A stretch of DNA of 64,000 nt from Sthenelais limicola. Taxonomy: Eukaryota; Annelida; Polychaeta; Phyllodocida; Sigalionidae. Of the stretch, positions 1 to 11,322 are shown piece after piece; the stretch's first letter is position 1, and every line of letters starts with the position of its first letter. A program made the position numbers and the translations under genes. The stretch covers positions 135,704,755-135,768,754 of the forward strand of contig OW804094.1 of the NCBI GenBank assembly GCA_942159475.1, in the 5' to 3' direction. A model generated the notes under the pieces. It saw only the letters and a list, made by a program, of their open reading frames with translations. It made no database searches and had not been told where the DNA came from.

Positions 1-65
1 TGGATGCATATAATAGGGCCTACAAGTATAAGCGATATTTCTTGATGCTATATAAACCACTAGTG

Positions 66-257
66 AAGCAGTTAAATACACTCCTTAGCATAATACGCTT
101 CAATTCATTCAATATACAGCATTGACATTTAATGCGTGTATTCATGCCACTAGCAACACCCCGAAAGTGAGAGCATTCTATGAGCAAGGTCTCTTGTGAG
201 AAAACATTGAAATATCATTTTTGCGACTTATGACTCGTTTTTCGGTAACACATTACA
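66..257 (+). mobile_element. MITE-B, 5'-truncated copy
   Basis: This is the right-hand part of a MITE-B copy. It ends in the family terminal sequence (gcgacttatgactcgttttt, then aacacattaca), the inverted complement of the usual left terminus. The left half is missing or lies in the unassigned bases before it. It directly abuts the MITE-A copy that follows. Confidence 0.7.
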
Positions 258-260
258 TAT

Positions 261-494
261 GGTCAGATTTTCAGAATATGTACAATTAGCAGCTGTACAC
301 ATTTAGTAAATTCTACTAAACTAGGCCGCAATTTGGCCAATACTAGGTAAATTCGAGTGTTTTCGGCATTGCATTGATTGTAGCAATCTGTTTGGTTAGG
401 TTGAACTGTATTTTGAACTTTATTTTCGTCTGAAATCCGGGTTATTTGAGCGAATTGGTGAAAGTAAATTGTACATTTTCTGTTGACTTCACCC
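261..494 (+). mobile_element. MITE-A copy 1
   Basis: This is a full-length non-autonomous element of about 235 bp. The left end is ggtcagattttcag and the right end is the gacttcaccc form of the terminal inverted repeat. It has no coding capacity: open frames crossing it are shared by every copy and are by-products of the repeat. The flanks carry atat on both sides. Plus orientation means that cagctgtacacatttag lies near the left end. Confidence 0.9.
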
Positions 495-570
495 ATATAG
501 AGAGAGGCAATTGACAGAGTTCACTCTTGGTTACTTTTTTAAGCTGGAGGCAGGGCAAGAGGAACATATG

Positions 571-804
571 TGTCAGATTTTCAGAAAATGTACAATTCGC
601 CTTAACCAATCCTCTCAAATAACCCACATTTAAGACAAAAATGAGCTTCAAAATGCAGTTTAACATAACAGAACTGATACTATTAATCAATGCGATACTA
701 AATATACTCAGATATACCCGGCATTCTTCATTTTTCAGCCTGATTTAGGAGAATTTCCTAAATGTGTAGAGCTGCCAATCGTACATTTTCTGAAAATCTG
801 ACCC
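571..804 (-). mobile_element. MITE-A copy 2
   Basis: Full-length copy in reverse orientation, with ttcaccaatcctctcaaat-type sequence next to the left terminus. It ends ctgaaaatctgaccc. The first g of the left terminus is mutated. Confidence 0.9.
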
Positions 805-819
805 ATATACAACATATTC

Positions 820-1474
820 AACTCATTCATCATCCCACAGAACTGACACAACCTTCACCGCCAGGAGGAAATTACTGATGCCACTAGCGCTAGAAGAGGG
901 CGCCAGGCAGCACCAGTCAGAACTCATGTTGCTTACAAGTACATGACGTCCCATTACGTCGTGACGTCGTTCTCTTACGTCGTGACTCGACTTCTTGGCT
1001 CTCAGGGCCTCTGGGTCTGGGTGAGCGCGCAGCAAGAGGGTCAGATCGTCAGAAAATGAACAATCGGCTGCTCTGCACATTTAGTCAATTCTGCTAAATT
1101 ATATTATAGGCTGTAAATGGTAAATACTAGGGCATATCTGAGTATATTTGTTATTTCTTTGATTAAACAGATCTATTTGGTCACGTTGAACTGCATTTTT
1201 AGTCTGATTTCTGTCGTAAATTTGAGATATTTGAAATGATTGGTGAAGAAGAATTGTACATTTTCGGGAAACTTCACCCATGAGCCAACGATGTAGCAAA
1301 CGCTGGTGACGAATTAATATTTCATAACGGCAGAAATTCGCCGCTTTGTGACGACCGGGCGGGTCCCTAATGTGACGCTATTTCATTGGGCGGGCTGTCA
1401 TCCAGCCGACGAGCGGGAACACATCGCTAGTTGACATCGTATATAGTTGACATCGCTAGCTGACATCGTATATA
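820..1474. other. CpG-rich non-repeat stretch with CRE-like sites, interrupted by MITE-A
   Basis: Apart from the MITE-A copy inside it, this stretch matches none of the repeat families here and is richer in CG dinucleotides than its surroundings. TGACGTC occurs at about 944-950 and 962-968, with further ACGTC half-sites between them and to about 990. An inverted CCAAT box next to a GC box (attgggcggg) lies near 1385. At 1421-1475 a 29-bp unit containing acatcgctag and gacatcgtatata is repeated about twice. It could be a promoter or CpG island, but no first exon is recognised beside it. Confidence 0.3.
1038..1279 (+). mobile_element. MITE-A copy 3
   Basis: Full-length copy with a gatcgtcag left terminus and an acttcaccc right terminus. 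It sits inside the CpG-rich stretch. Confidence 0.88.
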
Positions 1475-2075
1475 TGTGATGTGTTATAGGAAAATAAGTC
1501 ACAAGTCACCAAAAAATGGATTTTGAGACAATATCATTTTTGAAAAGATGAGATATTCTAATGATGGTAAACATTAAGACATACAATAAGTACTTCTTTA
1601 TTTTGTATGCATAAAACAATATTTGTCAATCAATAACTAGTTAAGTGGGTCAGATTTTCAGAAAATGTACAATTGACAGCTGTACACATTTAGAAAATTC
1701 TTCAAAATTACCCTGCAATTTGGCCAGTACTAGGTAAATTTGAGTATATTTGGCATTGCATTGATTCCAGCAATCTGTTTGGTTTGGTTGAACTGTATTT
1801 TTAACTTTATTTTGTCTGAAATTTGGGTTATTTGAGAGAATTGGCAAAGTTGATTTGTACATCTTCTGAAAATCTGACCCAAATATACTCCTTAAGATAA
1901 CCTCAGATACACATGGATATATTGAATACACAGTTTTTAAATTTAATACATGTATTCATGCTATACTAACAGCGCTAAACTCCCATGATGACATTCTGAG
2001 TGAGGGTCGTAGTAAAACATTTGAGGAATATCATTTTCTGCGACTTGTGACTCATCTTCCTGTAACACATCACAT
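1475..2075 (+). mobile_element. MITE-B copy carrying a nested MITE-A
   Basis: Both termini are present: tgtgatgtgttataggaaaa on the left, and cgacttgtgactcatcttcc followed by gtaacacatcaca on the right. Without the nested MITE-A (1647-1880) the element is about 365 bp, near the family's usual 395-410 bp. The ends are long inverted repeats of about 40 bp and there is no coding capacity. The superfamily is not resolved. Confidence 0.88.
1647..1880 (+). mobile_element. MITE-A copy 4, nested in MITE-B
   Basis: Full-length copy (gggtcagattttcag to aaaatctgaccc) lying inside a MITE-B copy whose two halves flank it, so it is the younger insertion. Confidence 0.9.
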
Positions 2076-2485
2076 ATCAAAGGGCAATGACTCATTCCTC
2101 TGTGGGGTAAGGCCGCATACAACATGTATGTATGACACAGAAAGCCTATCATTGTCTCCTTTTCCTAGCCTTGATTCCCCCCTTATTTATGTATCATTTA
2201 CAGGAAACAGTTATGTATAGACAAAGGTTGAATTAGAGGCAATGACAGGCTGAGGTGTGATTATATGTTTGTAGCCCGATGATTGCGATATTATTGAGAT
2301 CCCTATTTAGCTCGGGACCATACGTCAGGAAACCAAGGTTTGATTTCATAAGGTATAATGGGATTTGATCTTATATGTCAGACCTTTATAGGCAAGAATA
2401 GGCAATTATCATCCTCATAAAGTTTAGGTCTGAAAAACTATTTATTTCTAAGAAACCTCAACGAAATCTCGACGAAACTCCTCCT
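2076..2485. other. No gene or recognised repeat
   Basis: AT-rich sequence of about 410 bp. I see no splice-flanked open frame, no terminal inverted repeat and no match to the repeat families of this window. Confidence 0.5.
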
Positions 2486-2918
2486 GGGTCAGATCTTCAG
2501 AAAATGCACAATTGGCAGATCTACAAATTCAGTAACTTCTGCTAGATTAAGGGTGGTCTCCACTGGCTGTGGTAAGCTCTGCAGTAAGCCTTGCGATGGT
2601 TTGTGCTGGTTCTGTAGGTGGAGAGGAATGACGAGGTCCTTGCTATATGGTTCACTGGCCATGTAGGCAGGACCTCGCCATTTCTCACGATCCCAACAGC
2701 ATCCCAAGGCTTACCACAGAGCTTAGCGCAGCCAGTGGAGACCACCCTTTAGACTGGAAATTTATAAATGCTGTGTATATCTGAGTAACTTTGGCATTGT
2801 GTTGATTAAAAATGTCTCTCTCGTTGTGTTTAACTGAATTTCGAACGTCATCTCTTAGATTTGGATTATTTGAGAGGATAGGTGAGGGCGAATTGTACAT
2901 TTTCTGAAGATATGACCC
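2486..2918 (+). mobile_element. MITE-A copy 5 with nested FB-1 foldback
   Basis: Termini are gggtcagatcttcag and ctgaagatatgaccc. The direct flanks are tcct on both sides, a clean 4-bp target duplication. The body is split by an FB-1 foldback (2550-2748). Confidence 0.9.
2550..2748. mobile_element. FB-1 foldback element, TTA target duplication
   Basis: Nearly palindromic 199-bp element. The arm begins agggtggtctccactggctg and returns as its reverse complement at the other end. It is flanked by tta on both sides (2547-2549 and 2749-2751). Uninterrupted MITE-A copies carry that tta only once. A 3-bp TTA duplication is the signature of PIF/Harbinger transposons, so this is probably a Harbinger-mobilised foldback MITE; no transposase is present. 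Confidence 0.85.
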
Positions 2919-3128
2919 TCCTGTCAGAGAAGGCACACACATGATTCGAATTCGGAAGACATCCCGTATCACATTTTTCTAAAACTGTCAAAGGAATTTT
3001 TAAAAAACTGTGTTAATCCGATTGTTCTTGTTCTGCACACATGTGCCCTCCCGTACTGTACTGACAGTGCAAAAACACATTCGTGCCACTTTCTCCTGAG
3101 TGACTCTCGTGAGTTGTTTAAAGTATAT

Positions 3129-3363
3129 GGGTCAGATTTTCAGAAAATGTACAATTCGCATTCACCAATCCTCTCAAATAACCCAAATTTAAGACAAAAA
3201 TGGGCTTCAAAATACAGTTTAACATAACAGAACTGATACTTTAAATCAATGCGATCCAAAATATACTCAGATATACCTGGTGTTCATAATTTTTCAGCCA
3301 AATTTAGTAGAATTTCCTAAATGTATAGAGCTGCCAATTGTACATTTTCTGAAAATCTGACCC
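3129..3363 (-). mobile_element. MITE-A copy 6
   Basis: Full-length copy with perfect gggtcagattttcagaaaat termini at both ends. Flanks tatat and atatat fit a 4-bp atat duplication. Confidence 0.92.
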
Positions 3364-3368
3364 ATATA

Positions 3369-3757
3369 TGTTACAGGAAAATGGGTCACAGGTCGCAAAA
3401 TTGATATTTTTCAAAGTGTTTTTTTCACAAGATGTATTTGTGGGAATGCTTTGTTTCTTGGGGGCTTAGTGCATTCCCTAGTATGAATGTACATGCACCA
3501 AATGCCAAGACAGTGTATTAAATGTAGCCATGCATATCTAAGGTCATCTTATATAGATACATATTCAGCTACTTGACTAGTAAATGTCCGCCCAGAACTA
3601 GTACAAACGTTTTTGTCTTTTTCTAAACTAAAAATATCGAACTTAAAATACAGATACTTATTAGCTGTCCTACTATTTAGAATCTACATTGGAATCGGCT
3701 TGATCTCATCTTTTCAAATATGATGATATCATATATCACATTTTCCTGAGACACACA
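3369..3757 (-). mobile_element. MITE-B copy
   Basis: It begins gttacaggaaaatgggtcac a few bases after MITE-A copy 6 and ends cacattttcctgagacacac. The first bases of the left terminus appear to be missing or replaced at the junction. Reverse orientation: the left-hand interior reads gatatttttcaaagtg. Confidence 0.82.
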
Positions 3758-3767
3758 CTCCTGGTCT

Positions 3768-3900
3768 AAACCCTCGGATCAGATAAGAATGTGACTCAGT
3801 GATTGGAAGCCTACTGCGCTAATCGGTTTCCTGGCCTAGGTCTAGGCGTTCTAATGGGAATATAATGTCATATTGCGGTCTTAATATAATCATCATGGCA
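3768..3900 (+). repeat. SINE-like repeat body, copy 1
   Basis: It shares cagataagaatg, gtgattgga, gcctactgc, ctaggcgtt and aatgggaatataatg-type blocks in the same order with 12283-12400. The tRNA-like head seen at the second copy is not visible here, so this would be a truncated copy. Confidence 0.55.
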
Positions 3901-4212
3901 CTTTGCGGTTTGAGGCCAGAGGCTTTCCCTCCGTTTGAAGGGACTCTATCATCTTTGGGCCTAGACTGCACATTCATATGAATTATTGTATCCTTGAAGC
4001 TATATTCATCCTTTGAATCAATCTCACAGTGTCTGTACTTTCCCTAGGCTATTCTGTTGCAGCTTAACCTGTCGGGCTTGAAATATATATATATATATAG
4101 ATGATTTACCTCCTTTAAGTCGCTTCTGGCTTAAAAGGCTTATAGTCCTCTATTACGTCAGAATATCTTAAAATCGATGACAAATCTCCTTGCACAGATA
4201 GATATATTATAT

Positions 4213-4447
4213 GGGTCAGATTTTCAGAAAATGTACAATTCGCCTTGACCAATCTTCTCAAATAGCCCACATTTAAGACAAAAATGTGCTTCAAAATGCA
4301 GTTTAACATAACAGAACTGATGCTTTAAATCAATGCGATACCAAATATACTCAAATATACCCGATATTCATCATTTTTCAGCCTAATTTAGCATAATGTC
4401 CTAAATGTGTACAGCTGCCAATTGTACATTTTCTGAAAATCTGACCC
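4213..4447 (-). mobile_element. MITE-A copy 7
   Basis: Full-length, with both termini perfect and atat on both sides. Very similar to copies 2 and 6. Confidence 0.92.
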
Positions 4448-4991
4448 ATATATCGCCCCCACTTACCTCGACCACTCGTTCATAATCCCCCTTTCTATAA
4501 TATCCATTTGCATTTGATATAAATCGATATGAAAGCTGGAAAATAGCAATAATCTAAAATCACAAGATACTGGCATGATGATGTCTCATATCATTAGACG
4601 TATGATATGCTATGATAAAAATCATCTTCAGGCAAAGTGGCTCGCTCTAGTGGTCGAGCATAACAACCATGATTCATACATTTATGATCCCTTGTTTCTA
4701 TCCATGTGCTCAGGCCACTTTCCAAATTGATAGATATCTGCATTCTATGATCTACTAAGATATATTATAGAGAGATATATATTCCAGTGGACATATATTC
4801 CAGTGGACTGCCTCGCTAGGCTTGTAAAAAGGGCATTAGTACAGACGCACTGACTCAAAATTTCTAATGGGATAGGAAACTCCGACTGTTTTGATGCACT
4901 CTAGGATTGCATGATTGACGTGAACAAGGGGAATGCATTAACTTGCCTTATAATAAAAAAAGGTTTGTCCTACTACTCCCTCCTCCTATAT
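4448..4991. other. No gene recognised
   Basis: AT-rich interval between two MITE-A copies. There is a short direct repeat of atatattccagtggac near 4785-4808; nothing else stands out. Confidence 0.45.
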
Positions 4992-5226
4992 GGACCTGAT
5001 CGTCAGAAAATGAACAATCGGCAGCACTACACATGTATCAAATTCTGCTAATTTATGCCGTAAATGGTAAATACTAGGTAATATCTGAGTATATTTGATA
5101 TTGCCTTGATTAAACAGATCTATTTGGTGATGTTGGATTGTATTTCGAGTCTGCTTTCTGTGGTAAATTGGCGATATTTGAGAGGATTGGTGAAGAAGAA
5201 TTGTACATTTTCTGTGAACTTCACCC
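4992..5226 (+). mobile_element. MITE-A copy 8
   Basis: Full-length copy of the subtype with cgtcagaaaatgaacaatcgg at the left and gaacttcaccc at the right, like copy 3. Confidence 0.88.
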
Positions 5227-5546
5227 ATATGGATCCCTTATTCGATACTGCACCTGCAGGCAGGCAGTCTAAGCACCCGAAGGGACGGAATGATATATAC
5301 TCTATGTCTGTCAATTGATAAGGATCCACTCATTTTTAAAGTCTATGCACGTCCTGTATGACCTCTAATGAGAAAGCACCGAGATGGGGTATAGAAGAAT
5401 TATTTCTCCAAGGTTGTAATTTATAGGTGGATTCCTATGATTATTTCAGATACTGAGTGATATTTATTGGGGTACAATCTCAAGCTTAACATGTGAATAC
5501 AGGTTCAGGCGGAAGCAAGTACTATGACTTACATTTAGCTACTTTA

Positions 5547-5740
5547 AGGATGGTCTCCACTGGCTGTGGTAAGCTCTGCGATAAGCCTTGCGATGCTTTG
5601 TGTTGGTTCTGAGAGGAATGACGAGGTCTTGTGCCTACATGGTTCACTGGCCATGTAGGCAGGACCTCGCCTCTTCTCACCATCACAGCACCATCGCAAG
5701 GCTTACCGCAGAGCTTACTGCAGCCAGTGGAGACCACCCT
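5547..5740. mobile_element. FB-1 foldback, copy 2
   Basis: Same family as 2550-2748: left arm aggatggtctccactggctg, right arm ending agaccaccct. It is flanked by tta on both sides (5544-5546 and 5741-5743), a second independent TTA duplication. Confidence 0.85.
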
Positions 5741-5753
5741 TTACTAATCATGG

Positions 5754-5992
5754 ATGCATTGCACTATATACTCCCTCTTAGTAAACGTTGCATTGCATTA
5801 TATACGATTATTATCTGAGACTAGTCTGAGAGAACTCTGAGAGAGCTCTGAGAGAGCTCTTACCTCACTCAAATGCATTAGTTGTTTCAATGCAACAACC
5901 CTCGTATCATAAATCCCTCGTAGTTGTAACTTTAAGAGGGTGTTACGAGGCTTATAAGACACAATCTTATCGCGTATAGTGCAATGCACCAA
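5754..5992. repeat. Repeat R-7, copy 1
   Basis: Begins gcattgcactatatac and ends gtatagtgcaatgca, an inverted terminal repeat of about 15 bp. The interior has a tandem run of gagagctct units near 5828-5861. Two further copies lie within 1.3 kb (6411 and 6860). It is a small MITE-like element of unknown class. Confidence 0.65.
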
Positions 5993-6005
5993 TGCACGTG
6001 TTTTT

Positions 6006-6173
6006 CAAAAGTAAAAATATCAAACTTAAAATATGGAAATACTTATTAGATTTTCATCTGTTTACTATCATTGGAACCGACCTGATCTCATCTTTGTATA
6101 TATGATAACATCTCAGATTCTATCTTTTGCAAATTGTGACTCATTTTCCCTGGAACCATCACGTATATTATAA
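6006..6173 (-). mobile_element. MITE-B, left-truncated copy
   Basis: Right-hand part only, from tttttcaaaagtaaaaatatc to the terminus cattttccctggaaccatca. Confidence 0.75.
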
Positions 6174-6410
6174 CTTTAAGCAACCCAGGAGAAAGTGGTA
6201 GGAATGCATTGCTATTTCAGTACAGTATGGGAGGACATGACTTACATGTAGATGGGGTCAAGATGACCCCAACTCTATATTTTGTGATTGTGGGGGTTCA
6301 TTAGCCTTGGAGAAGGCAGACTCATTTGCATATCCGTTGGCACCTCTGCTTGGATGCTCGTAAATTTGTTCTTTATAATTAGAGGCCTCGCGACTCCCTC
6401 TTATCGTAAC

Positions 6411-6570
6411 TTGCATTGCACTGTATGCTAGTAGTATATATATATACGATTATTTTCTTAGACTAGTCTAAGAGAGCTTGTATAGTTCGCTCAAATGCAT
6501 GAGTTTAAATGAGACTTAGAGACCTTTAAGACACAATCTTATCGGACATAGGGTGCATTGCACCTTATAT
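6411..6570. repeat. Repeat R-7, copy 2 (partly deleted)
   Basis: Starts with the cttgcattgcactgtatgc form of the R-7 terminus and keeps agactagtct and the cttatcg-type right part. The middle is shorter than in copy 1. MITE-A copy 9 begins immediately after. Confidence 0.55.
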
Positions 6571-6805
6571 GGGTCAGATTTCCAGAAAATGTACAATTGG
6601 CAGCTGTACACATTTAGTAAATTCTGCTAAATTAGGCTGCAATTTGGTCAATACTTGGTAATTTCGAGTATATTTGGCATTGTATTGGTTCTAGCAATCT
6701 GTTTGGTTAGGTTGAACTGTATTTTGAACTTCCTTTTTGTCTTAATTTTGGGTTATTTGAGAGGATTGGTGAAGGTGAATTGTACATTTTCTGGCAATTT
6801 CACCC
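6571..6805 (+). mobile_element. MITE-A copy 9
   Basis: Full-length copy, gggtcagatttccag to ggcaatttcaccc, with atat on both sides. Confidence 0.9.
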
Positions 6806-6859
6806 ATATACGATTGTGTGGTAAACCACTGTTAGAGGCCTCATAACTCCCTCTTATTG

Positions 6860-7050
6860 TAACTTACATTGCACTATATACAAATATTTTCTTAGACTAG
6901 TCTGAGAGATCTCTGAGAGACTACTTACCTCACTTAAATGCATGAGTTTCAATGCAACAAACCTCGTATCATAAAGCCCTTGTAGTCGTTAATTTTAGAG
7001 GGTGTTACGAGACCTTTAAGACACGACCTTATTGTGTATAGTGTAATGCA
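6860..7050. repeat. Repeat R-7, copy 3
   Basis: Shares with copies 1 and 2 the order ttgcactatatac, agactagtctgagag, ctcacttaaatgcatgag, aacctcgtatcataaa, gggtgttacgag, gtatagtgtaatgca. Confidence 0.6.
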
Positions 7051-7542
7051 GCCATAGTGCCCCCCTGAGTCAATGTATTCCAATATATAATTAGCAAGTA
7101 TATACTCCCAATCACAATATAGCCCTTAATAATTATTCTAATGTTCTTCAAGAAAATGAAACCTTCAGTATTGATGAATATTTGATTCATAATATTGAAT
7201 TTAATTGAATTTACGTTAATTAAATATCCACCCCAAGAAACCTTCACACCTGAACTCTTGAGAGCGGGAAATCTCTGCAGGGAAAGACACATTCATATAC
7301 TACCAGATAGTATAGGAGTGATAAACGTCTTCTCCAGTAACCTCCTGGTCTTCCACCAAGACCTTTGAACCCTAACACCATCAAACACCCATACCCAGTA
7401 GCAGAGCAATAATATGTTCTGAGGGAAGGTAACCTTTAGCAGTTTGTTTTGAGAAGGCAAAAACCTTGACCTGGCGTATAGGGTTTCCTAACGACTCTCA
7501 CCCTCATACATTGCTCTGTGTGTCCTGACCTTACTTGTATTT
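7051..7542. other. No gene recognised
   Basis: About 490 bp with no recognised repeat terminus. A minus-strand open frame at 7029-7292 is AT-rich, has no recognisable family and no convincing splice signals. Confidence 0.45.
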
Positions 7543-8000
7543 GTCATGCGTTTCAGGAAAACGAGTCACATGTCACAAAATTGATATTTCTTAATGTCAT
7601 TTGTTCACAAGATCTCTCTGAGGGAATGCCCTATTTTTCTTTAGATATTTAATGCCTTAAGGGGAACCCACACATGGCTGATTCTAAGCCGATTTGAATC
7701 CCGATTTTGGTCTCCCGATGAATCCTATGATTTCAATTCAAATCCTGGTTTATGTTTTTGAAATAACATAAACCTGGATTGGAAATGAAATCCTAGAATT
7801 CACCAGAAGGCCTTAATCGGGGGACAATCGGGAGCCAAATCGGCTGTGTGTGTCCACCCCTTTAGGTGGTATGAATACATGTACCAAATGTCAAGACAGT
7901 GTATGAATGTATCTATGTATTTCTAAAGCCATGCTATTGTGTATATTTAGCGACTTTTCCAGTAATTTATGTGCACCCATAATAGTCGGACATTTATATG
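7543..8000 (-). mobile_element. MITE-B copy carrying nested FB-2 foldback
   Basis: The left part runs from gcgtttcaggaaaacgagtc to 7659. The right part resumes at about 7865 (tggtatgaatacatgtacc) and fades near 8000 without a right terminus, so the copy is truncated. Confidence 0.75.
7660..7861. mobile_element. FB-2 foldback, copy 1, TTA target duplication
   Basis: Palindromic element of about 200 bp. The left arm contains acacatggctgattctaagc and a ccgattttggtctcccgatg block; the right arm returns the complement and ends cacccct. It is flanked by tta on both sides (7657-7659, 7862-7864) and sits inside MITE-B. TTA duplication suggests PIF/Harbinger mobilisation. Confidence 0.82.
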
Positions 8001-8145
8001 CACCGTCGGACAGACATGATGGAAACATGCTTGAGGCGGGTTTTAATGATCGGAGAGGACTGAGCCAAGATTCATCTGTGCCAAGGTAGTATTGGTAATT
8101 ATGCCTGGCTATTGATTATGTCTATACCCCGCTGCACCAGCTTAT

Positions 8146-8380
8146 GGGCCACACTTTCAAAAAGTGTTCAATCGGCAGATCTACGTATTTGGTAAATTTT
8201 GTTAATTTAGACTGAGAAATGGTTAATACTAGGTGTATCGGAGTATATTTGGTATTGAGTTGATTCAGACAATCTGTTTGGTTATGTTGGGCTGGATTTT
8301 TAACCGTATTTTTGCCTTAAATTTGGGTTATTTGAGAGGATTGGTGAAGGGGAATTGTACGTTTTCTGGCGATTTTACCC
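8146..8380 (+). mobile_element. MITE-A copy 10
   Basis: Full-length but diverged termini (gggccacactttcaaaaagt and ggcgattttaccc). A 12-bp direct repeat, ctgcaccagctt, lies two bases outside each end, so this copy may have an unusual or rearranged junction. Confidence 0.82.
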
Positions 8381-8412
8381 CTCTGCACCAGCTTCTCCAT
8401 TACACTGCAGGA

Positions 8413-8674
8413 GGGTGAGGTCGTCAGAAAATGTACAAATGGCAGATCTACACATTTAGTGAATATTGCTAATTAAGACTGATAAATGATAAATACTGGG
8501 TATATCTGAGTATATTTTATATAGCCTTAATTCAAACAATCTGTCTGGTTGGCGTTGTGTTGATAAAAAAAATGTCTCTTTCATTGCGTATTGTTAACCT
8601 CATTTTTGTCTCAAATTTGGATTATGTGAGAGGATTGGTGAAGGTGAATTGTACAATTTCTGAAGACCTGGCCC
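8413..8674 (+). mobile_element. MITE-A copy 11
   Basis: Termini gggtgaggtcgtcag and ctgaagacctggccc; flank agga on both sides. The interior carries an extra ttggcgttgtgttgataaaa segment, making it longer than the norm. Confidence 0.85.
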
Positions 8675-8799
8675 AGGAGATAATAATTCAGCCCTTCAGC
8701 AGTGTCTTGCTGCACTGTAGGTTCTTAAATGAACTCCTATGAACTACTATATTCTGGTGGAAATGCATGCATAACAATGGCAAATGCAATGGAATAAAT

Positions 8800-9034
8800 G
8801 GGTCAGATTTTCAGATAATGTACAATTGGCAGATCTACACATTTAGGAAATTCTGCTAAATTTGGCCGAGAAATGAAGAATATCGTGTACATCTGAGTAT
8901 ATTTGGTATCGCATTGATTTAAATTATCAGCTCTGTTATGTTAAACTGCATTTTGAAGCTTACTTTTGTCTTAAATGTGGGCTATTTGAGAGGATTGGTA
9001 AAGATGAATTGTACATTTTCTGAAAATCTAACCC
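8800..9034 (+). mobile_element. MITE-A copy 12
   Basis: Full-length, gggtcagattttcag to ctgaaaatctaaccc. Reverse complement of the copy 6/7 subtype. Confidence 0.9.
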
Positions 9035-9249
9035 ACATGGATGATGAATTATATGTGATGGCCAATATTAGCATATTGTATTTAAGAACTGGGTCGGCAT
9101 GAAATTGCTCTTGTCGTAAATGTGTTTTATTCGTTTTCGATGGCCGAGGTGCTTATCTATTGTTTAGCTATAAAATAATTCAGACATCTCGTTTACTTTA
9201 CTACTAAAATATTGGATTTAATTTGTGTTACATTACCATAGAAACACAT

Positions 9250-9475
9250 GCACAGAATCCATTTATCATTGGGGTGTTTAGTGCTGTTGGTAACATGAAT
9301 ATATGTCCCGAATTTTAAGACAGATTGTTTTTCATGCATAAATAAATATAAAAGTACTTATTAGCTGTCCTAATATTTACCATCATTAGAATTGGCTTGA
9401 TGTCACCTTTTCATATGTGATGATATCTCAAAATCCAGTTTTCGTGACTTTTAACTCATTTACATTACATTTGTG
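9250..9475 (-). mobile_element. MITE-B, left-truncated copy
   Basis: Interior and right part of MITE-B (atcattggggtgtttagtgc through gacttttaactcatttac). The terminal bases are degenerate. Confidence 0.65.
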
Positions 9476-9769
9476 GAAAATTGTAAAATTTATTGAAAGG
9501 CAATTTTGCTTGCACTTGTCACGACGACTCAACCCTTATTTTACACTGAACACTGCCATTGTACCTTTGTCTTTTTGTATAAGAATATCTTGGTTTATTA
9601 ATGCACCGTTTACCTTGAGCCCCAAGTACACACACACAGTGGCTTTGTCTTTATACATATGAAGGAGATATTGACTCTCGGTAGAAGCAGTAGTACATGT
9701 ACACATCCGAATAAATATGAGCAGAGAGAATGGCATTTGTGTGTAAGGTGCATCATCATCGTCATCATA

Positions 9770-9835
9770 TGTGATGTGTTCCAGGAAAATAAGTCACAAG
9801 TCACAAAAATGATATTTTCTAAAGTGATTCGGCAA
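9770..9835 (-). mobile_element. MITE-B, left terminus only
   Basis: tgtgatgtgttccaggaaaa and the next ~45 bp match MITE-B; similarity stops at about 9835. Confidence 0.7.
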
Positions 9836-10413
9836 TCTGTCTCAATATCATATTGCCTTGCATCATATTTTCTCAATTTATATGCCATTGCCAGGGAATT
9901 ATACTTTCAAATCATTTTCAAAACCATCATAACCACCACCATTTACCAAGAAATACTGATGACTACTGTAAAGGAAAACTGATTAGAAAGTATATGAGCT
10001 ATTCTTTTAAAAAGAATATTTAGAATAATGATTACTCGGATCTTAAACTACAAGCTTGCAAAAGTGAAACGATAGTACTACTTTGATATATATAGTAGGT
10101 TAATTAAGATAAACAATTAATTTGTTGGAGTTAATAGAAATTTGAAGGCGGACTGCATGTTTTGGGTCAGCTAATTACCAGGGATCCGACAATTGTTGAC
10201 ATGCGAGGCCATTTTGACAGCAAGGTCCGTTTAAGAAATTGTTTTGAATGGAAATTGTGAAAGATGAGACCGCAGTAATGGTTGGGATCGGGCAAGAACA
10301 TCCTATCTCCCTTAATTAAAATGATGGAAAGTAATATTAAACCCACCGTGCGTTATGAACAAAACCGTTATTATTCTCATCATGGGCAAATAGGGAAACT
10401 CATAGCAGATATT

Positions 10414-10530
10414 TGTGATGTGTTGCAGGAAAATGAGTGACATGTTGCAGAATTGATATTTTTTAAATTGTGTTATTTCTTTGCGTAGATCCCTTTGTGG
10501 GAATTTTTTATTTTTTTGGGTGCTGTATGC
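10414..10530 (-). mobile_element. MITE-B, left part
   Basis: tgtgatgtgttgcaggaaaa followed by the family interior as far as the ttttgggtgctgt block, then unrelated sequence. Confidence 0.72.
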
Positions 10531-10584
10531 AACATGACTAGACTGTAACATATCACGCATGTCAATGGATATATGAGGCATTTC

Positions 10585-10670
10585 CTCGAATAGAATAGAA
10601 TATTTGTACTAAATGTTTAAAAATGTCTTCGACCCGAATAAAATATTTTTCAAATCATACCAATCGATTT
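10585..10670 (+). repeat. Possible LINE 3' tail
   Basis: Ends with a cgaataaaatatttttcaaa segment that nearly repeats the one at 50282-50302, as expected for 3' ends of severely 5'-truncated LINEs. No coding remains. Confidence 0.35.
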
Positions 10671-10967
10671 CTAATGTGGAATAATATTACATGTAACGCA
10701 GCTATACCACTTAGAGACAGACAGACAGACAGAGAGATACAGAGGGGAAAAGTGCATAGTTGTTTTTAACTAGTGATAATTTGCATAGCATGGCCGATGA
10801 AACGCTTATTCACACAGTCTGATCAAATTCAGTGAAGTGCAATTAATTGAGTCGTACATATCTAGACGGGTAAAATGGAGAACACCTGCATTGTGATGCA
10901 GAGCCTCACAGAGATAGGATCCCATGCACATGAGGCACCTTGAAGGTTCTTTGGGAATAAAAAACAA

Positions 10968-11315
10968 TAGGGGGATTTGCATGTACCTCTGCACATGTTT
11001 GTTATAGTGCATGCTAGGATGAATACTGATGAAATCTAACATACAAATATTTGGCAAAATTCTTATCGAAACCTGCAAAAATGTTTTCACAAATATCATA
11101 ACTTTGGTAAATAGTCTATGAAAACCAAGTGCATGATGGGAAAGATGGGGACCTGTGTGATGGAAACATGTAGAAAACATGGATATTGACATTAGGGCTT
11201 TGATAAATATTCCATACTGAACATGGTGTGTTTTCTACAGATTTTATACTGTACCATTAGTCCCATAATTCCATGCGAATCAAGATTCAAAATGGTGGCT
11301 ATGCAAATCCACTAT
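10968..11315 (+). mobile_element. MITE-C copy 1
   Basis: About 350 bp. The left end is atagggggatttgcatgtac and the right end is atgcaaatccactat, an inverted repeat of about 15 bp. It contains agtgcatgctaggatg and aaaccaagtgcatgatggga blocks found in all five copies. No coding capacity; the superfamily is not resolved. Confidence 0.85.
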
Positions 11316-11322
11316 TTACTAT

